From: a virus
IMG/VR virus record: IMGVR_UViG_3300044638_003693
Coordinates: 1 to 52,578 of that record
Length of the DNA: 52,578 nt
Reading direction: 5' to 3' (one strand)
Below the pieces are notes generated by a model that saw only the letters and a program-made list of their open reading frames with translations, searched no databases and had not been told where the DNA came from. Shown piece by piece: positions 23,414-30,517 of this stretch. The first letter of the stretch is position 1; every line of letters begins with the position of its first letter. Position numbers and translations under genes: made by a program.

Positions 23414-23612
23414 TTGCGTCCTTCTTAATCTTGGTCTTGAGGTATACCAACACCGAGTTAATAATGGTTGCATTAGTGAAAGAGCCGGCCTCAATGAGGT
23501 CGTTAACTGCTTTAAGCATAGATGTTCGCTCCACATATCTGCCGTAAAGGTAAGCATCCCACTTAGCGGTAGAGATTGTTTGGAGGACTTCATCATGTTC
23601 TTCTGGGGTCAT
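23397..23612 (-). CDS. small protein of unknown function
   Basis: 71 residues starting MTPEEHDEVLQTISTAKWD. Helical and charged, ending KIKKDANEQIS. Overlaps the next gene by 17 bases. Shares no motif with known families, but belongs to a run of tightly coupled mini-genes. Confidence 0.6.
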   Translation of the reverse strand: MTPEEHDEVLQTISTAKWDAYLYGRYVERTSMLKAVNDLIEAGSFTNATIINSVLVYLKTKIKKDANEQIS

Positions 23613-23677
23613 TTTGTGTCTCGTGGTAGTTGGACAAGTAGTGTAGCAATTAATTTTTTTGGGTTTAGCGTGAAATG

Positions 23678-23905
23678 TTAAACCTGTTGACTAATTATGT
23701 AAATCAGTGCGTCAATGGTCTTAACCCGCACGCTGGGGTTAGCACTAGACGGTCCGTATCCCGTAGTAGTAATACTGGCCATCTTGTCTCGGTGCTCTTC
23801 TAGCAACGTAGTTATTCGGTCACGCTCTAGAGACTCTCCGTAGCATACCGGGCAACCAGTTGGGTCGCCAATGTCCCAATCCCAATCGTGCTTTTCGCAC
23901 TTCAC
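23678..23905 (-). CDS. small zinc-motif protein, GTG start
   Basis: 75 residues from a GTG at 23905, which overlaps the previous stop (GTGA) with GGGAGAGAACAA before it. CEKHDWDWD near the start and GCPVCYGESLERDR give a potential C/H/C/C zinc site. The helix ERDRITTLLEEHRDK follows. It shares this helix motif with neighbours. Confidence 0.55.
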   Translation of the reverse strand: MKCEKHDWDWDIGDPTGCPVCYGESLERDRITTLLEEHRDKMASITTTGYGPSSANPSVRVKTIDALIYIISQQV

Positions 23906-24150
23906 TTGTTCTCTCCCTTGATGAGAGCGATTTGCTCGCAACCTAAGCAACCGTCTAAATGGACTTTTTCCATAATCAGTTTGCCGTTCCAAGTTTCGCC
24001 AGCACTACCGATTAGGTGGAAATAGTCGTCTTCTAGCAGTTTGATAATGCGCTCACGCTCTGCAATAGCACCCTTGTTTTCACCCACAGCAGCGGCAGAC
24101 ACGATTTGTTGAGCAACCCAATAATCCATAGTCTTCGGTGTTTCACTCAT
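23902..24150 (-). CDS. small helical protein ending ALIKGENK
   Basis: 82 residues starting MSETPKTM, with ERERIIKLLEDDYFH and a CLGC pair near the end. The C-terminal codons for IKGENK contain GGGAGA, which acts as the ribosome-binding site of the next gene. The same end is repeated in two upstream genes of this run. Confidence 0.6.
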   Translation of the reverse strand: MSETPKTMDYWVAQQIVSAAAVGENKGAIAERERIIKLLEDDYFHLIGSAGETWNGKLIMEKVHLDGCLGCEQIALIKGENK

Positions 24151-24323
24151 TTGTTCTCTCCCTTGATAAAAGCCTCAATCTCAGCCCATTGTGTTTCTAC
24201 TAACGCCAGTAACTCACGCTGCTCGTCAGTCAAGTCAAGCCCCAAACGCTGATGCCATGAGAGCCAAAAGAAAGTGCGTAGTCTTTCCATGTTCCATCGT
24301 TGAACCTGTAGGTCTGCGCTCAC
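24147..24323 (-). CDS. 58-residue helical protein, GTG start, ending AFIKGENK
   Basis: GTG at 24323 overlaps the previous stop (GTGA); the frame ends at 24147 overlapping the next ATG. The product is Trp/Leu-rich and helical (MERLRTFFWLSWHQRLGL) and ends AFIKGENK. GGGAGAGAGGAA lies just before the start. Both ends are overlapped, so this is a real gene despite the non-ATG start. Confidence 0.55.
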   Translation of the reverse strand: MSADLQVQRWNMERLRTFFWLSWHQRLGLDLTDEQRELLALVETQWAEIEAFIKGENK

Positions 24324-24523
24324 TTCCTCTCTCCCTTGATAAAGGCAATCAGTGACTCCGAGTCAAACTGGTCCCTGGTTATCACAACTTCTGAGTCGAA
24401 CTCAATCTTTGAACGGTGGGCTTCAATCCAGGCGATGATGCGCTCACTAGCATCTTCAAAGCCAATGTTGTATGAGTGAAGGTCTCTAACGCCTTGAGCG
24501 TCTAGGTCTGCGATTCTTCCCAT
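24320..24523 (-). CDS. 67-residue acidic protein ending AFIKGERK
   Basis: ATG at 24523 overlaps the stop of the 144-residue gene (TAATG), preceded by GGAGAAG. A longer frame starting at 24550 lacks a site. The product has a helix RIIAWIEAHRSKI and ends SLIAFIKGERK, like its downstream neighbours, hence probably paralogous by module duplication. Confidence 0.6.
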   Translation of the reverse strand: MGRIADLDAQGVRDLHSYNIGFEDASERIIAWIEAHRSKIEFDSEVVITRDQFDSESLIAFIKGERK

Positions 24524-24957
24524 TACTTCTTCTCCAAAACTAGTGCCCAAGTTACTTTCTCAGGGAACATCTTCTCGATGTCAGCGTCAGTCAACTTTCC
24601 CTCGTAGTAAGCGCCCATTACAGCGTCTTGGTCAAGAACAGTGATGGTGGTGGTGCAGGTCTCAAACAGGCCTTTGTCCTTTAGTAGGTCATTGGCGGTG
24701 TCTTCGTCAAACTGCTTAGATACACGGCGCTGCTTTACAATAGCGCGGGTGTTGGTGCGCTCGTCTTCTACAGGAAGAACGATGCTGCCTTTTTCGTTTG
24801 GCTCACCGAGGTCTTCGATGTACGCAGTAAGGCGCTTCTTGATTGTTGTGACTCGCTCAGCGATAGCATCGCCCTCTTCTTTTAGAGTGACGTACTGCTG
24901 TACTTCGCGGCGGATGTTGTCCATGTTTTGGTCTGGAGCATCATTGATGATTGGCAT
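24523..24957 (-). CDS. coiled-coil-like protein of unknown function
   Basis: 144 residues. The N-terminal half is charged and helical (REVQQYVTLKEEGDAIAERV, probable coiled coil), followed by a beta segment. No family recognised. A good ribosome-binding site (CTAAGGAAATAC) precedes the start. It begins the mini-gene run that ends at 23234. Confidence 0.65.
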   Translation of the reverse strand: MPIINDAPDQNMDNIRREVQQYVTLKEEGDAIAERVTTIKKRLTAYIEDLGEPNEKGSIVLPVEDERTNTRAIVKQRRVSKQFDEDTANDLLKDKGLFETCTTTITVLDQDAVMGAYYEGKLTDADIEKMFPEKVTWALVLEKK

Positions 24958-24976
24958 GTATTTCCTTAGTAGACTA

Positions 24977-25007
24977 AACCCTCTTGAGGGTTGCTAACTC
25001 TTAGCAA
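24977..25007. promoter_or_regulatory. two overlapping hairpins upstream of the mini-gene operon
   Basis: AACCCTCTTGAGGGTT is a 16-base inverted repeat (24977-24992). TTGCTAA / TTAGCAA (24991-24997 with 25001-25007) forms a second hairpin sharing two bases with the first. Both lie in the 64-base leader of the 144-residue gene and are mutually exclusive at the shared bases, so attenuation or an operator is possible. No T tract follows. Confidence 0.5.
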
Positions 25008-25021
25008 TACATAAGGTAAGC

Positions 25022-25186
25022 CTATTCGGCTACGTTGTCAAGTCCCGACACGCGGTATTTTTCAAGGGCTTCGATAACCACGCTAGTCACAGTTACGCCC
25101 TCTTCAGCGGCCTTAGCCTGGACGGCAGCCCACAGCTCGTCAGAGACACGGATAGTCCTGGTAGGGGTCTTAGGCGCATTTGGCAT
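25022..25186 (-). CDS. ribbon-helix-helix repressor candidate, leaderless
   Basis: 54 residues from the ATG at 25186. TRTIRVSDELWAAVQAKAAEE followed by GVTVTSVVIEALEKYRV is a classic RHH (CopG/Arc-type) layout. The start lies exactly one spacer (6 bases) after a TATACT -10, so the mRNA would begin at the ATG itself. An upstream frame from 25219 runs through the promoter and is unlikely to be used. It may repress its own promoter or the node around 25260. Confidence 0.8.
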   Translation of the reverse strand: MPNAPKTPTRTIRVSDELWAAVQAKAAEEGVTVTSVVIEALEKYRVSGLDNVAE

Positions 25187-25192
25187 ACCCCA

Positions 25193-25201
25193 AGTATAGC
25201 A
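25193..25201 (-). promoter_or_regulatory. extended -10 promoter (TGCTATACT) for a leaderless mRNA
   Basis: On the minus strand TGCTATACT provides a TGn extended element and a -10 matching five of six positions, six bases upstream of the ATG at 25186. Initiation seven bases downstream of the -10 would start at the A of ATG. There is no clear -35. Confidence 0.55.
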
Positions 25202-25236
25202 AAACCCGAGACGCAACATCGGTGTATCTCGGGTTT
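25202..25236 (-). terminator. hairpin upstream of the RHH gene
   Basis: On the minus strand, AAACCCGAGA (25227-25236) pairs with TCTCGGGTTT (25202-25211) around a 15-base loop and runs into a short T stretch (TTTT). It lies between the NlpC-side promoter and the RHH start. It may terminate the NlpC transcript, or attenuate the TTGACA promoter located just upstream. Confidence 0.6.
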
Positions 25237-25244
25237 CGCTAACT

Positions 25245-25273
25245 ATGGTAGCAGACTACTTATTGAGTGTCAA
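25245..25273 (-). promoter_or_regulatory. sigma70-like promoter TTGACA-17-TACCAT
   Basis: On the minus strand, TTGACA (25268-25273) and TACCAT (25245-25250) are 17 bases apart. The -35 is perfect and the -10 matches four of six. The TAG stop of the NlpC gene abuts the -35. The transcript would read through the hairpin into the RHH gene and the mini-gene operon. Confidence 0.65.
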
Positions 25274-25813
25274 CTACAGGGTTTCGATTAGTCGCACGAA
25301 TTTAACAGTGCTGTGCTTGAATGCGGCGGATGACAACGAGATAATTTGCGTGGAGGTGCCTTTGCGGAACCCCGCGTGAATCGCTTTTCCGTCGCCAATG
25401 TATATTCCGGCGTGGTAGTAAGACTTGGAGCCTTTATAGCCCCATACCACAATATCCCCGACCTTCGGGTCTTTTACACCCTTGGCCAGGTGTCCCTGCT
25501 TATTAGCTGAATGAGGGACTTCTATTCCTAGTTGTTGATAGGTCCAGTAGACAAGACCTGAGCAGTCCCATCCCCTGGGGGTAGAGCCCGAGAATACGTA
25601 CCAGGTCTTGCCGACACGTTTTTCTAGGCGGTTTACTACTTTTTGAATTCGGTGAGCCTTAGCCATAAGAGCGACTTTAGCCATGAATTCAGGCGCAGGT
25701 TCCACAACCTGCTTTACTGCGGCTACTGCATTAGCCTTTGGTGATGGCCCAAGACTTGCGGCACACCCTGTCATTACTAGTGCGGTAACACTAACTGCAA
25801 TGAGCTTTTTCAT
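25274..25813 (-). CDS. NlpC/P60 endopeptidase lipoprotein
   Basis: 179 residues. The N-terminus MKKLIAVSVTALVMTGC is a lipoprotein signal with the lipid-modified Cys at about 17. After a linker, DCSGLVYWTYQQLG (catalytic Cys about 90), YYHAGIYIG (His) and AIHAGF match NlpC/P60 cell-wall peptidases that cut peptidoglycan stem peptides. It would sit on the outer face of the host membrane. A lipid-anchored hydrolase on the opposite strand to the lysis cassette is unusual: possible roles are superinfection exclusion or wall opening during lysis. Confidence 0.85.
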   Translation of the reverse strand: MKKLIAVSVTALVMTGCAASLGPSPKANAVAAVKQVVEPAPEFMAKVALMAKAHRIQKVVNRLEKRVGKTWYVFSGSTPRGWDCSGLVYWTYQQLGIEVPHSANKQGHLAKGVKDPKVGDIVVWGYKGSKSYYHAGIYIGDGKAIHAGFRKGTSTQIISLSSAAFKHSTVKFVRLIETL

Positions 25814-26019
25814 TTAGCGACCTACCTTTCCTTGGTAGTTAGTACTCGGTCGTTTATTGTCAAAGTGACATTGTTTCGATATTCAGTTGTAGGTCAAGCC
25901 TAGCACAGAATACCGCCCTTCGGCTAAAACTGCTCGCCATTGGGCTAGGGCGGGGGAGTTTACACCCTAAAAACCAAGCTTATAGGGCAAAATTGAAATA
26001 AGTCAAATTTGAGGAGCTA
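25814..26019. promoter_or_regulatory. divergent intergenic regulatory region
   Basis: Between the NlpC lipoprotein (minus) and the lysis cassette (plus). TGTCA-AAG-TGACA (25858-25870) is a perfect dyad; on the minus strand it contains TTGACA (25858-25863), a perfect -35, though no clean -10 is seen 16-18 bases on. It could be the operator that controls both directions. The plus-strand promoter is listed separately. Confidence 0.5.
25959..25986 (+). promoter_or_regulatory. promoter candidate for the lysis cassette
   Basis: TTTACA (25959-25964) and TATAGG (25981-25986) with a 16-base spacer, followed by a GAGGAG ribosome-binding site just before the ATG at 26020. The -35 matches five of six and the -10 four of six. 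The cassette therefore has its own promoter on the opposite strand to the rest of the middle of the genome. Confidence 0.55.
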
Positions 26020-27426
26020 ATGAACCGCCTGCGCAAAATCGCAGCATCATTTGGCATACTAACCGTTGTTTTTGGACCGCTCCTACTCGCCGCACCAGCG
26101 TACGCAAGTACCCGTATACAGTTCACATACTACTGGACTGAGCAGAACTTCACGTTTACCGACGAAATAGTAACGGTAGTCGTTACTAACGACATTACTA
26201 ACAAAATCGGCGGAGACGGTGAGGTCATTGACTCCTACCGAATTACCTTAGGCGACCAGGTTATTGAAGTAACCGAGAAGCACGCAGCACGTACCTACAC
26301 GTTTGAGATTACTGGCACTCAAACCATAAAGCTAGAAGGCATTGACAACGGCTTTTGGAGCGGTAACTACGGACCAATCATGGAGATTAGTTCTACTGCT
26401 CTGGCCCCGGTTGAGCCTAACTGGTGGGCCCAGGAAAACTGGGAAGGCGAATCCGTCACGTTAACCGCACCTGCAGGGTGGGAGTTTGCATTTGTCCGTG
26501 GGTGGTACGGCGACCCAAACGACTGGAACTGTGGCGTTGATGTGTCTAACGTTATGGGCACGTACATGCTAGGCAAAACTACCGCAACCATTGCTTTAGA
26601 TAACGGAACGTTTGGCGACCCTTGTGGTGGCATAGTGAAGGTGACTCGATTTACCTGGGGCATTGTTCCTCTTCAATTTACTCCAGAACCTACTCCTACC
26701 CCTACACCGACTCCTGAACCTACTCCGGAGCCTACCCCTGAGCCTACTCCAGAACCAACCCCAGAGCCTGAACCTGAGCCAAGCCCAGAACCTACGGAGG
26801 AACCTACAGTTGAACCGACGCCAGAGCCTGAACCTGAGTCAACCCCTGAACCTGAACCTACACCTGAGCCGTCCGAGGAACCTACTGAAGAGCCAACAAC
26901 ACCTGAGCTTGAACCGACACCAGAACCAGAGCCGAGCAATCCCACCGAAGAATCCGTTGCCGTAATCGAAGACCTGACTGCTATTAAGCCGGAAAACCTG
27001 ACTGATGCTGAAGTAGAAGAACTTGTAGCAGCGGCTGAGGAAGTCCTAGAGAACACTGAGCAGGGCTCACCAGAGTACCAGCAGGCTCTTGAAGCCCTAG
27101 CAGTAGCCGCTGTTGCTGACGACCCACAGGTGTCTGAGGAATTAGCCGCAGTTCCTGTGGTAGGAGCAGTTGCTACCGCAGTACTTGAGTCATTCAACGC
27201 CCTTGGAAACGTCGGTGCTGACATGGCACCTATCGTTCGTGAAGAAGCCGAAAAGACGATTCTTGCGTCCGTTATTGCAACAGGTGCAGCAGTTCAAGCA
27301 ACCGTAGGAGCAGCGACAGCAGCGGCCTCTATGGCAGCCTCAGCGCCCGTAGGAGGCTCTACAGGCGGCTCGTCTGGTGGCGGAGCAGTTTCAGCAGAAT
27401 CAACTATCAGAAGGAAAGAACAATGA
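26020..27426 (+). CDS. secreted protein with Pro/Glu repeats
   Basis: 468 residues. A signal peptide is clear (positively charged start, hydrophobic [16 protein letters not shown], cut about 29). Residues 30-220 are a beta-rich domain (many Trp and Thr). Residues about 224-310 are PEPTPEP-type repeats that span cell wall in actinobacterial proteins. A helical, Ala/Glu-rich domain (about 315-440) and a Gly/Ser-rich tail follow. No catalytic motif. It is the first gene of a cassette with a membrane protein, an M23 peptidase and a holin-like protein. It might deliver or anchor the lysis machinery, or act on the cell surface. Unrecognised family. Confidence 0.75.
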   Translation: MNRLRKIAASFGILTVVFGPLLLAAPAYASTRIQFTYYWTEQNFTFTDEIVTVVVTNDITNKIGGDGEVIDSYRITLGDQVIEVTEKHAARTYTFEITGTQTIKLEGIDNGFWSGNYGPIMEISSTALAPVEPNWWAQENWEGESVTLTAPAGWEFAFVRGWYGDPNDWNCGVDVSNVMGTYMLGKTTATIALDNGTFGDPCGGIVKVTRFTWGIVPLQFTPEPTPTPTPTPEPTPEPTPEPTPEPTPEPEPEPSPEPTEEPTVEPTPEPEPESTPEPEPTPEPSEEPTEEPTTPELEPTPEPEPSNPTEESVAVIEDLTAIKPENLTDAEVEELVAAAEEVLENTEQGSPEYQQALEALAVAAVADDPQVSEELAAVPVVGAVATAVLESFNALGNVGADMAPIVREEAEKTILASVIATGAAVQATVGAATAAASMAASAPVGGSTGGSSGGGAVSAESTIRRKEQ

Positions 27427-27590
27427 AGAAATTCATAACTGACATGCTAGGACAGGTTTGGACCCTGCTAGGTATGTTCGTGGCATGGGTAGTACTTGAG
27501 GGGTCTGCAAAGACCATCGTTGGGTACTGCATTATTGGCACCCTAGCCCTGTGGTCGGTAACTTACCGCCTACGTAACCCAAAAGAATAA
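27423..27590 (+). CDS. 55-residue membrane protein (holin-like)
   Basis: The ATG at 27423 overlaps the previous stop (ATGA). Two hydrophobic stretches, [14 protein letters not shown] and [15 protein letters not shown], are separated by a short polar hinge, with a basic start (MKK) and C-terminus (RLRNPKE). This is a small two-pass class-II-like holin outline. It lies between the secreted Pro/Glu protein and the M23 peptidase. Confidence 0.65.
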   Translation: MKKFITDMLGQVWTLLGMFVAWVVLEGSAKTIVGYCIIGTLALWSVTYRLRNPKE

Positions 27591-27608
27591 CAACCCGAAA
27601 GGAACAAC

Positions 27609-28124
27609 ATGGCATTTACACCATGGAAACTACCATTCCCTGAAAAGAAGGTAACCGAGCACTACGGTGAAATGAGTGCATACCGCAAGGCAAACAAAAT
27701 GCAGCCACACTCTGGTACTGACTGGGCTATGCCTGGTGGGACCAAAATTCCAGCCGTGGGTAATGGACGAATCAAGTTCGTTGGCGAGTCTAAGATTCTA
27801 GGCAACGTCATCGTACAGTCAATTGCCGACAAAGAGGGCAATATCTGGTACATCGGATACTGCCACCTACAGAAGGTTCCTACCCTAAAGGTCGGAGACC
27901 CAATCAAGGTTGGAGAAACTATCGGTCTAGTAGGAACAACTGGTAGTGCATCTAGTGGAAACCACCTACACGCCACCGCAAGCCGCAAGGTTAAGGGCGT
28001 ATTTGGTGCAACCTCAGACAAGGTTGACCTTGTCAAACTAACTAAGAAAAACTCAACTGCAGCAGCAACTCCCGCTGCTGCAGTAACTCCGGCAGCTACT
28101 GCTGCAGAAAGACCGACAGAATGA
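27609..28124 (+). CDS. M23-family peptidoglycan endopeptidase (endolysin candidate)
   Basis: 171 residues, no signal peptide. HSGTDWAMPGGT (Hxx-D type zinc ligands, about 37-48) and GNHLHATASRK (HxH, about 117-127) are the M23 zinc site, with intervening strands (GNVIVQSIADKEG). The Ala/Thr-rich tail contains a PAAAVTPAATAA linker. It overlaps the holin-like gene by four bases. It cuts peptide cross-links and needs holin-mediated access. Confidence 0.85.
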   Translation: MAFTPWKLPFPEKKVTEHYGEMSAYRKANKMQPHSGTDWAMPGGTKIPAVGNGRIKFVGESKILGNVIVQSIADKEGNIWYIGYCHLQKVPTLKVGDPIKVGETIGLVGTTGSASSGNHLHATASRKVKGVFGATSDKVDLVKLTKKNSTAAATPAAAVTPAATAAERPTE

Positions 28125-28513
28125 AAGAACTTATTAAAACCATAATTGCCCGTGCGATTGGCTTGCTTTTTGCAACCTTCTTTGCAGGTACAGGTGTGGG
28201 TGCAATTGCTACCAACGGTGACTGGGTACTAGGTTCACTTATCGGTGTAGGCTCGGCATTTGCTGTTGTGCTAACCACCATTGGTGTAACCCTAGCCTGG
28301 TCAGGAACCCTGAACCCTCAGGATATTGCTAACGCTTTCCGTGCTGCTGTGGCTAAAGCCGCTGATGGCAACGAGAACCTAGAGGCAGCCCTAAAGGTCA
28401 AGCAGGACGACAACTTCGATTTCGATGACATCAACTGGGATTCAGATGATGACCTAAACGAAGATGACGATGATGATGACGCTACCGTCGCTCCTGGAGA
28501 AGACGCTAAGTAA
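28121..28513 (+). CDS. holin-like membrane protein with acidic tail
   Basis: 130 residues. Two transmembrane helices are visible: AIGLLFATFFAGTGVGAIA (about 12-30) and GSLIGVGSAFAVVLTTIGVTLAW (about 38-60). A helical middle (FRAAVAKAADGNENLEAALK) and a long Asp/Glu-rich tail end the protein. Position after the M23 peptidase, topology and an ATGA overlap support a holin. A terminator follows seven bases after its stop. Confidence 0.75.
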   Translation: MKELIKTIIARAIGLLFATFFAGTGVGAIATNGDWVLGSLIGVGSAFAVVLTTIGVTLAWSGTLNPQDIANAFRAAVAKAADGNENLEAALKVKQDDNFDFDDINWDSDDDLNEDDDDDDATVAPGEDAK

Positions 28514-28519
28514 CTAAAT

Positions 28520-28560
28520 ATAAAACCGCCCCTGCAGGCTATCTGCAGGGGCGGTTTTAT
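28520..28560. terminator. bidirectional terminator with 18-bp stem
   Basis: A perfect 18-bp inverted repeat (28520-28537 with 28543-28560) around a 5-base loop, with TTTT-rich ends on both strands. It separates the plus-strand lysis cassette from the minus-strand replication block, and would stop transcripts from either side. Confidence 0.95.
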
Positions 28561-28561
28561 T

Positions 28562-28690
28562 TTATTTGCTAACTAGACGGCGCTTGATTGCATCAAAAAT
28601 CTTTGGGCGCTTCTTAAACGCCTTCTTGTTGTTGCGGTCATCATTGCCACCCTTTTTAGGGGCAGGACCGCCACCTTTACCTTTTGCCAT
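28562..28690 (-). CDS. 42-residue basic protein
   Basis: The ATG at 28690 lies 14 bases inside the end of the upstream 82-residue gene. The product starts MAKGKGGGPAPKKGGN and is Lys/Arg-rich throughout (FKKRPKIFDAIKRRL), so it likely binds nucleic acid. It ends at the bidirectional terminator. Resembles the small basic proteins at the right edge. Confidence 0.55.
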   Translation of the reverse strand: MAKGKGGGPAPKKGGNDDRNNKKAFKKRPKIFDAIKRRLVSK

Positions 28691-28925
28691 CTTGTCTCCT
28701 ATAGCCTGAATTGGATGCTCGCCATTGGGTAGGCGAGTGGTTTTCTTCGACCTTTAGTCTAACACCATCGTCTTCGTAAAATCTAATAACGTGGATGCAC
28801 GGGTCATCCCCATCAAGGTCTTCTTCTTCTTGCTGCGTCATAGGGGTGCCATCGTGGGTTGCACAGACCACCGGACCACACCAGCCCTTGTTCATGCCGT
28901 ATTCTAGCCACTCATCAAATGTCAT
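28677..28925 (-). CDS. small acidic protein of unknown function
   Basis: 82 residues with GWCGPVVCATHDG and DDPCIHVIRFYEDDG segments, two Cys pairs and an acidic centre. Similar proteins are common in actinobacteriophages next to replication genes, as I recall them, with no assigned function. An AGGAGAGAAA ribosome-binding site precedes the start. Confidence 0.7.
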   Translation of the reverse strand: MTFDEWLEYGMNKGWCGPVVCATHDGTPMTQQEEEDLDGDDPCIHVIRFYEDDGVRLKVEENHSPTQWRASNSGYRRQDGKR

Positions 28926-28933
28926 TTTCTCTC

Positions 28934-30517
28934 CTAAACTGAGGTATCTAAAAGGAAACCACGAAGCGTTCCTATTGTCAAGTCCACCCCGCCCTTATCG
29001 TTAATGCCCTCGCCGTCAATCACGGCGGCGGCTACGGCGTTCTTTTGCTGTAAGGCGTCAAACTGACGAACCTCGATTGAGCCGTTGATAAGGAAATCCT
29101 GAATTACGATAGTGGCCCAAGCAGAGCTAGCACGCCTAATACGGCCATTGCGCTGAGTAGCCAAGCCACTAGACCAAGGCAAATCATAGTTGATGAGCAT
29201 GTTTGCCGCCGGTAAGTCGACACCGTATCCACCAGCATCGCTACTAACAATAACTCGAATACTAGGGTCGTTATTAAGAGCATTCTTGTGCTTTTCCTTA
29301 GTCTTGGCGTCTAGCTGACCTGTGTAGGTCACGGTGATGTCTCTACCAATTCTGTCAGCAATTAGGTCTACCATGTCTACATATGAACAGAACACTACGA
29401 GCTTGTTCTTCTCGTCCTGCTCTAAGAAGTCACGTACATAATGTACAAAATTATCTAACTTAGTATTTGGCAGCCCGTCCAGTAGTTCTTCTTGGTCTAG
29501 CTGGTGAGCATACGCAGAGCCCTCGCCGTTTCCAGCAAGGAACTTCTTGGCGCTTATTCTCAATAGCTCTGGTGAGCAGGCGAGCATCTTTAGCGCCCCT
29601 ACCTTAGACATCACCTGGCCCTGTAGCTCGTCCGCTGGTCCTCCCCATGACTTCTCATAGCCATAGTGAGCCATAATATTAAAAGACCCGCCAAATAATG
29701 TTTGAGCGTTATCTAGGTCAATAAGCAGGTCGTCCACAATCTTCTTGTAAAGCTTTGATGTTTTACGGTCTAAGTGAACTAAGATTGGGTCTTTGTGAAT
29801 AGTAGCCGGAAGGAATGGCGCTACGTCTGGGTCTTTTTGAGCCTTACGTACTGAGGCCTCTTTCATCTTCTCGTGCAAGATGGGCAAGTTACGATAACGG
29901 TCTACACCGCCCCAGTTATTGCGGACAATGAACGTCATGTCAAACTTGTCAAACCGACCAAGCACACTGTCGTCAACAAACTGCATGATGCTGTAAAGCT
30001 CTTCCGGCTTACCGTTCTCGACTGGGGTGCCAGTCAACGCAAATCGGTACTCGCAGGTAGCCAGCTTCTTAGTAGCCTTAGCACGCTTAGACTTGAAAGA
30101 CTTGATGGCGGTGGCCTCGTCTAGGACGATAAAACCCCGTGGCAACTTGCTGACATACTGCCAGTCATTTACTACCTGTTCGTAGTTCATGATGATGTAG
30201 TCAATGCCTGTAGTGCGCCACTTCATAGCTCTGTCATACTGCTTCTTGCGCTGCTCTGGGTTGCCGTCTATAACTACTGCCTTGGAGCTGTCAGTGAACT
30301 TTTTAATAGACGCTTCCCACTGATATTTTAGGCTAGAAAGGCAGATAATAAGCCCTGGCTCTGTGACCTTGCGCTCGTCCATCAAGCGCTCTACAGCAGC
30401 GATAGTCAAAACAGTTTTGCCAAGCCCCAAGTCATACGCCACGAGCATCTTGCCGCGCTCGCACATCTTGTCTACAGCCTCAGGCTGATATGGAAGCAGG
30501 GTACCTACAAAACTCAT
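28934..30517 (-). CDS. SNF2-family DEAD/DEAH-box helicase
   Basis: 527 residues. Motif I DLGLGKTVLTIA (about 30), Walker B IVLDEATAIK, motif III ALTGTPVEN, then the second helicase lobe with LVVFCSYVDMVDLI, motif V SDAGGYGVDL and motif VI QRNGRIRR. This is the SNF2-like superfamily 2 core without extra domains, common in phages beside primase and helicase genes. It would translocate on dsDNA to remodel replication or recombination complexes. It overlaps primase by four bases. Confidence 0.9.
   Translation of the reverse strand: MSFVGTLLPYQPEAVDKMCERGKMLVAYDLGLGKTVLTIAAVERLMDERKVTEPGLIICLSSLKYQWEASIKKFTDSSKAVVIDGNPEQRKKQYDRAMKWRTTGIDYIIMNYEQVVNDWQYVSKLPRGFIVLDEATAIKSFKSKRAKATKKLATCEYRFALTGTPVENGKPEELYSIMQFVDDSVLGRFDKFDMTFIVRNNWGGVDRYRNLPILHEKMKEASVRKAQKDPDVAPFLPATIHKDPILVHLDRKTSKLYKKIVDDLLIDLDNAQTLFGGSFNIMAHYGYEKSWGGPADELQGQVMSKVGALKMLACSPELLRISAKKFLAGNGEGSAYAHQLDQEELLDGLPNTKLDNFVHYVRDFLEQDEKNKLVVFCSYVDMVDLIADRIGRDITVTYTGQLDAKTKEKHKNALNNDPSIRVIVSSDAGGYGVDLPAANMLINYDLPWSSGLATQRNGRIRRASSAWATIVIQDFLINGSIEVRQFDALQQKNAVAAAVIDGEGINDKGGVDLTIGTLRGFLLDTSV

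Noticed and set aside
24147-25007. Repeated junction GGGAGAGA considered as a transposon end or integration site
   Set aside because: The repeats coincide with coding ends and ribosome-binding sites; no transposase or integrase is nearby.
26663-26965. Plus-strand Leu/Asn-rich frame inside the Pro/Glu gene
   Set aside because: Shadow of the PEPT repeat read in another frame; composition follows from the repeat.
26673-27224. Minus-strand frame of 183 residues rich in Ser/Gly/Val opposite the secreted Pro/Glu protein
   Set aside because: It is a mirror of the Pro/Glu codons (PEP repeats read backwards as SGS/GVG). No ribosome-binding site, and the plus-strand frame has signal peptide, start site and promoter.
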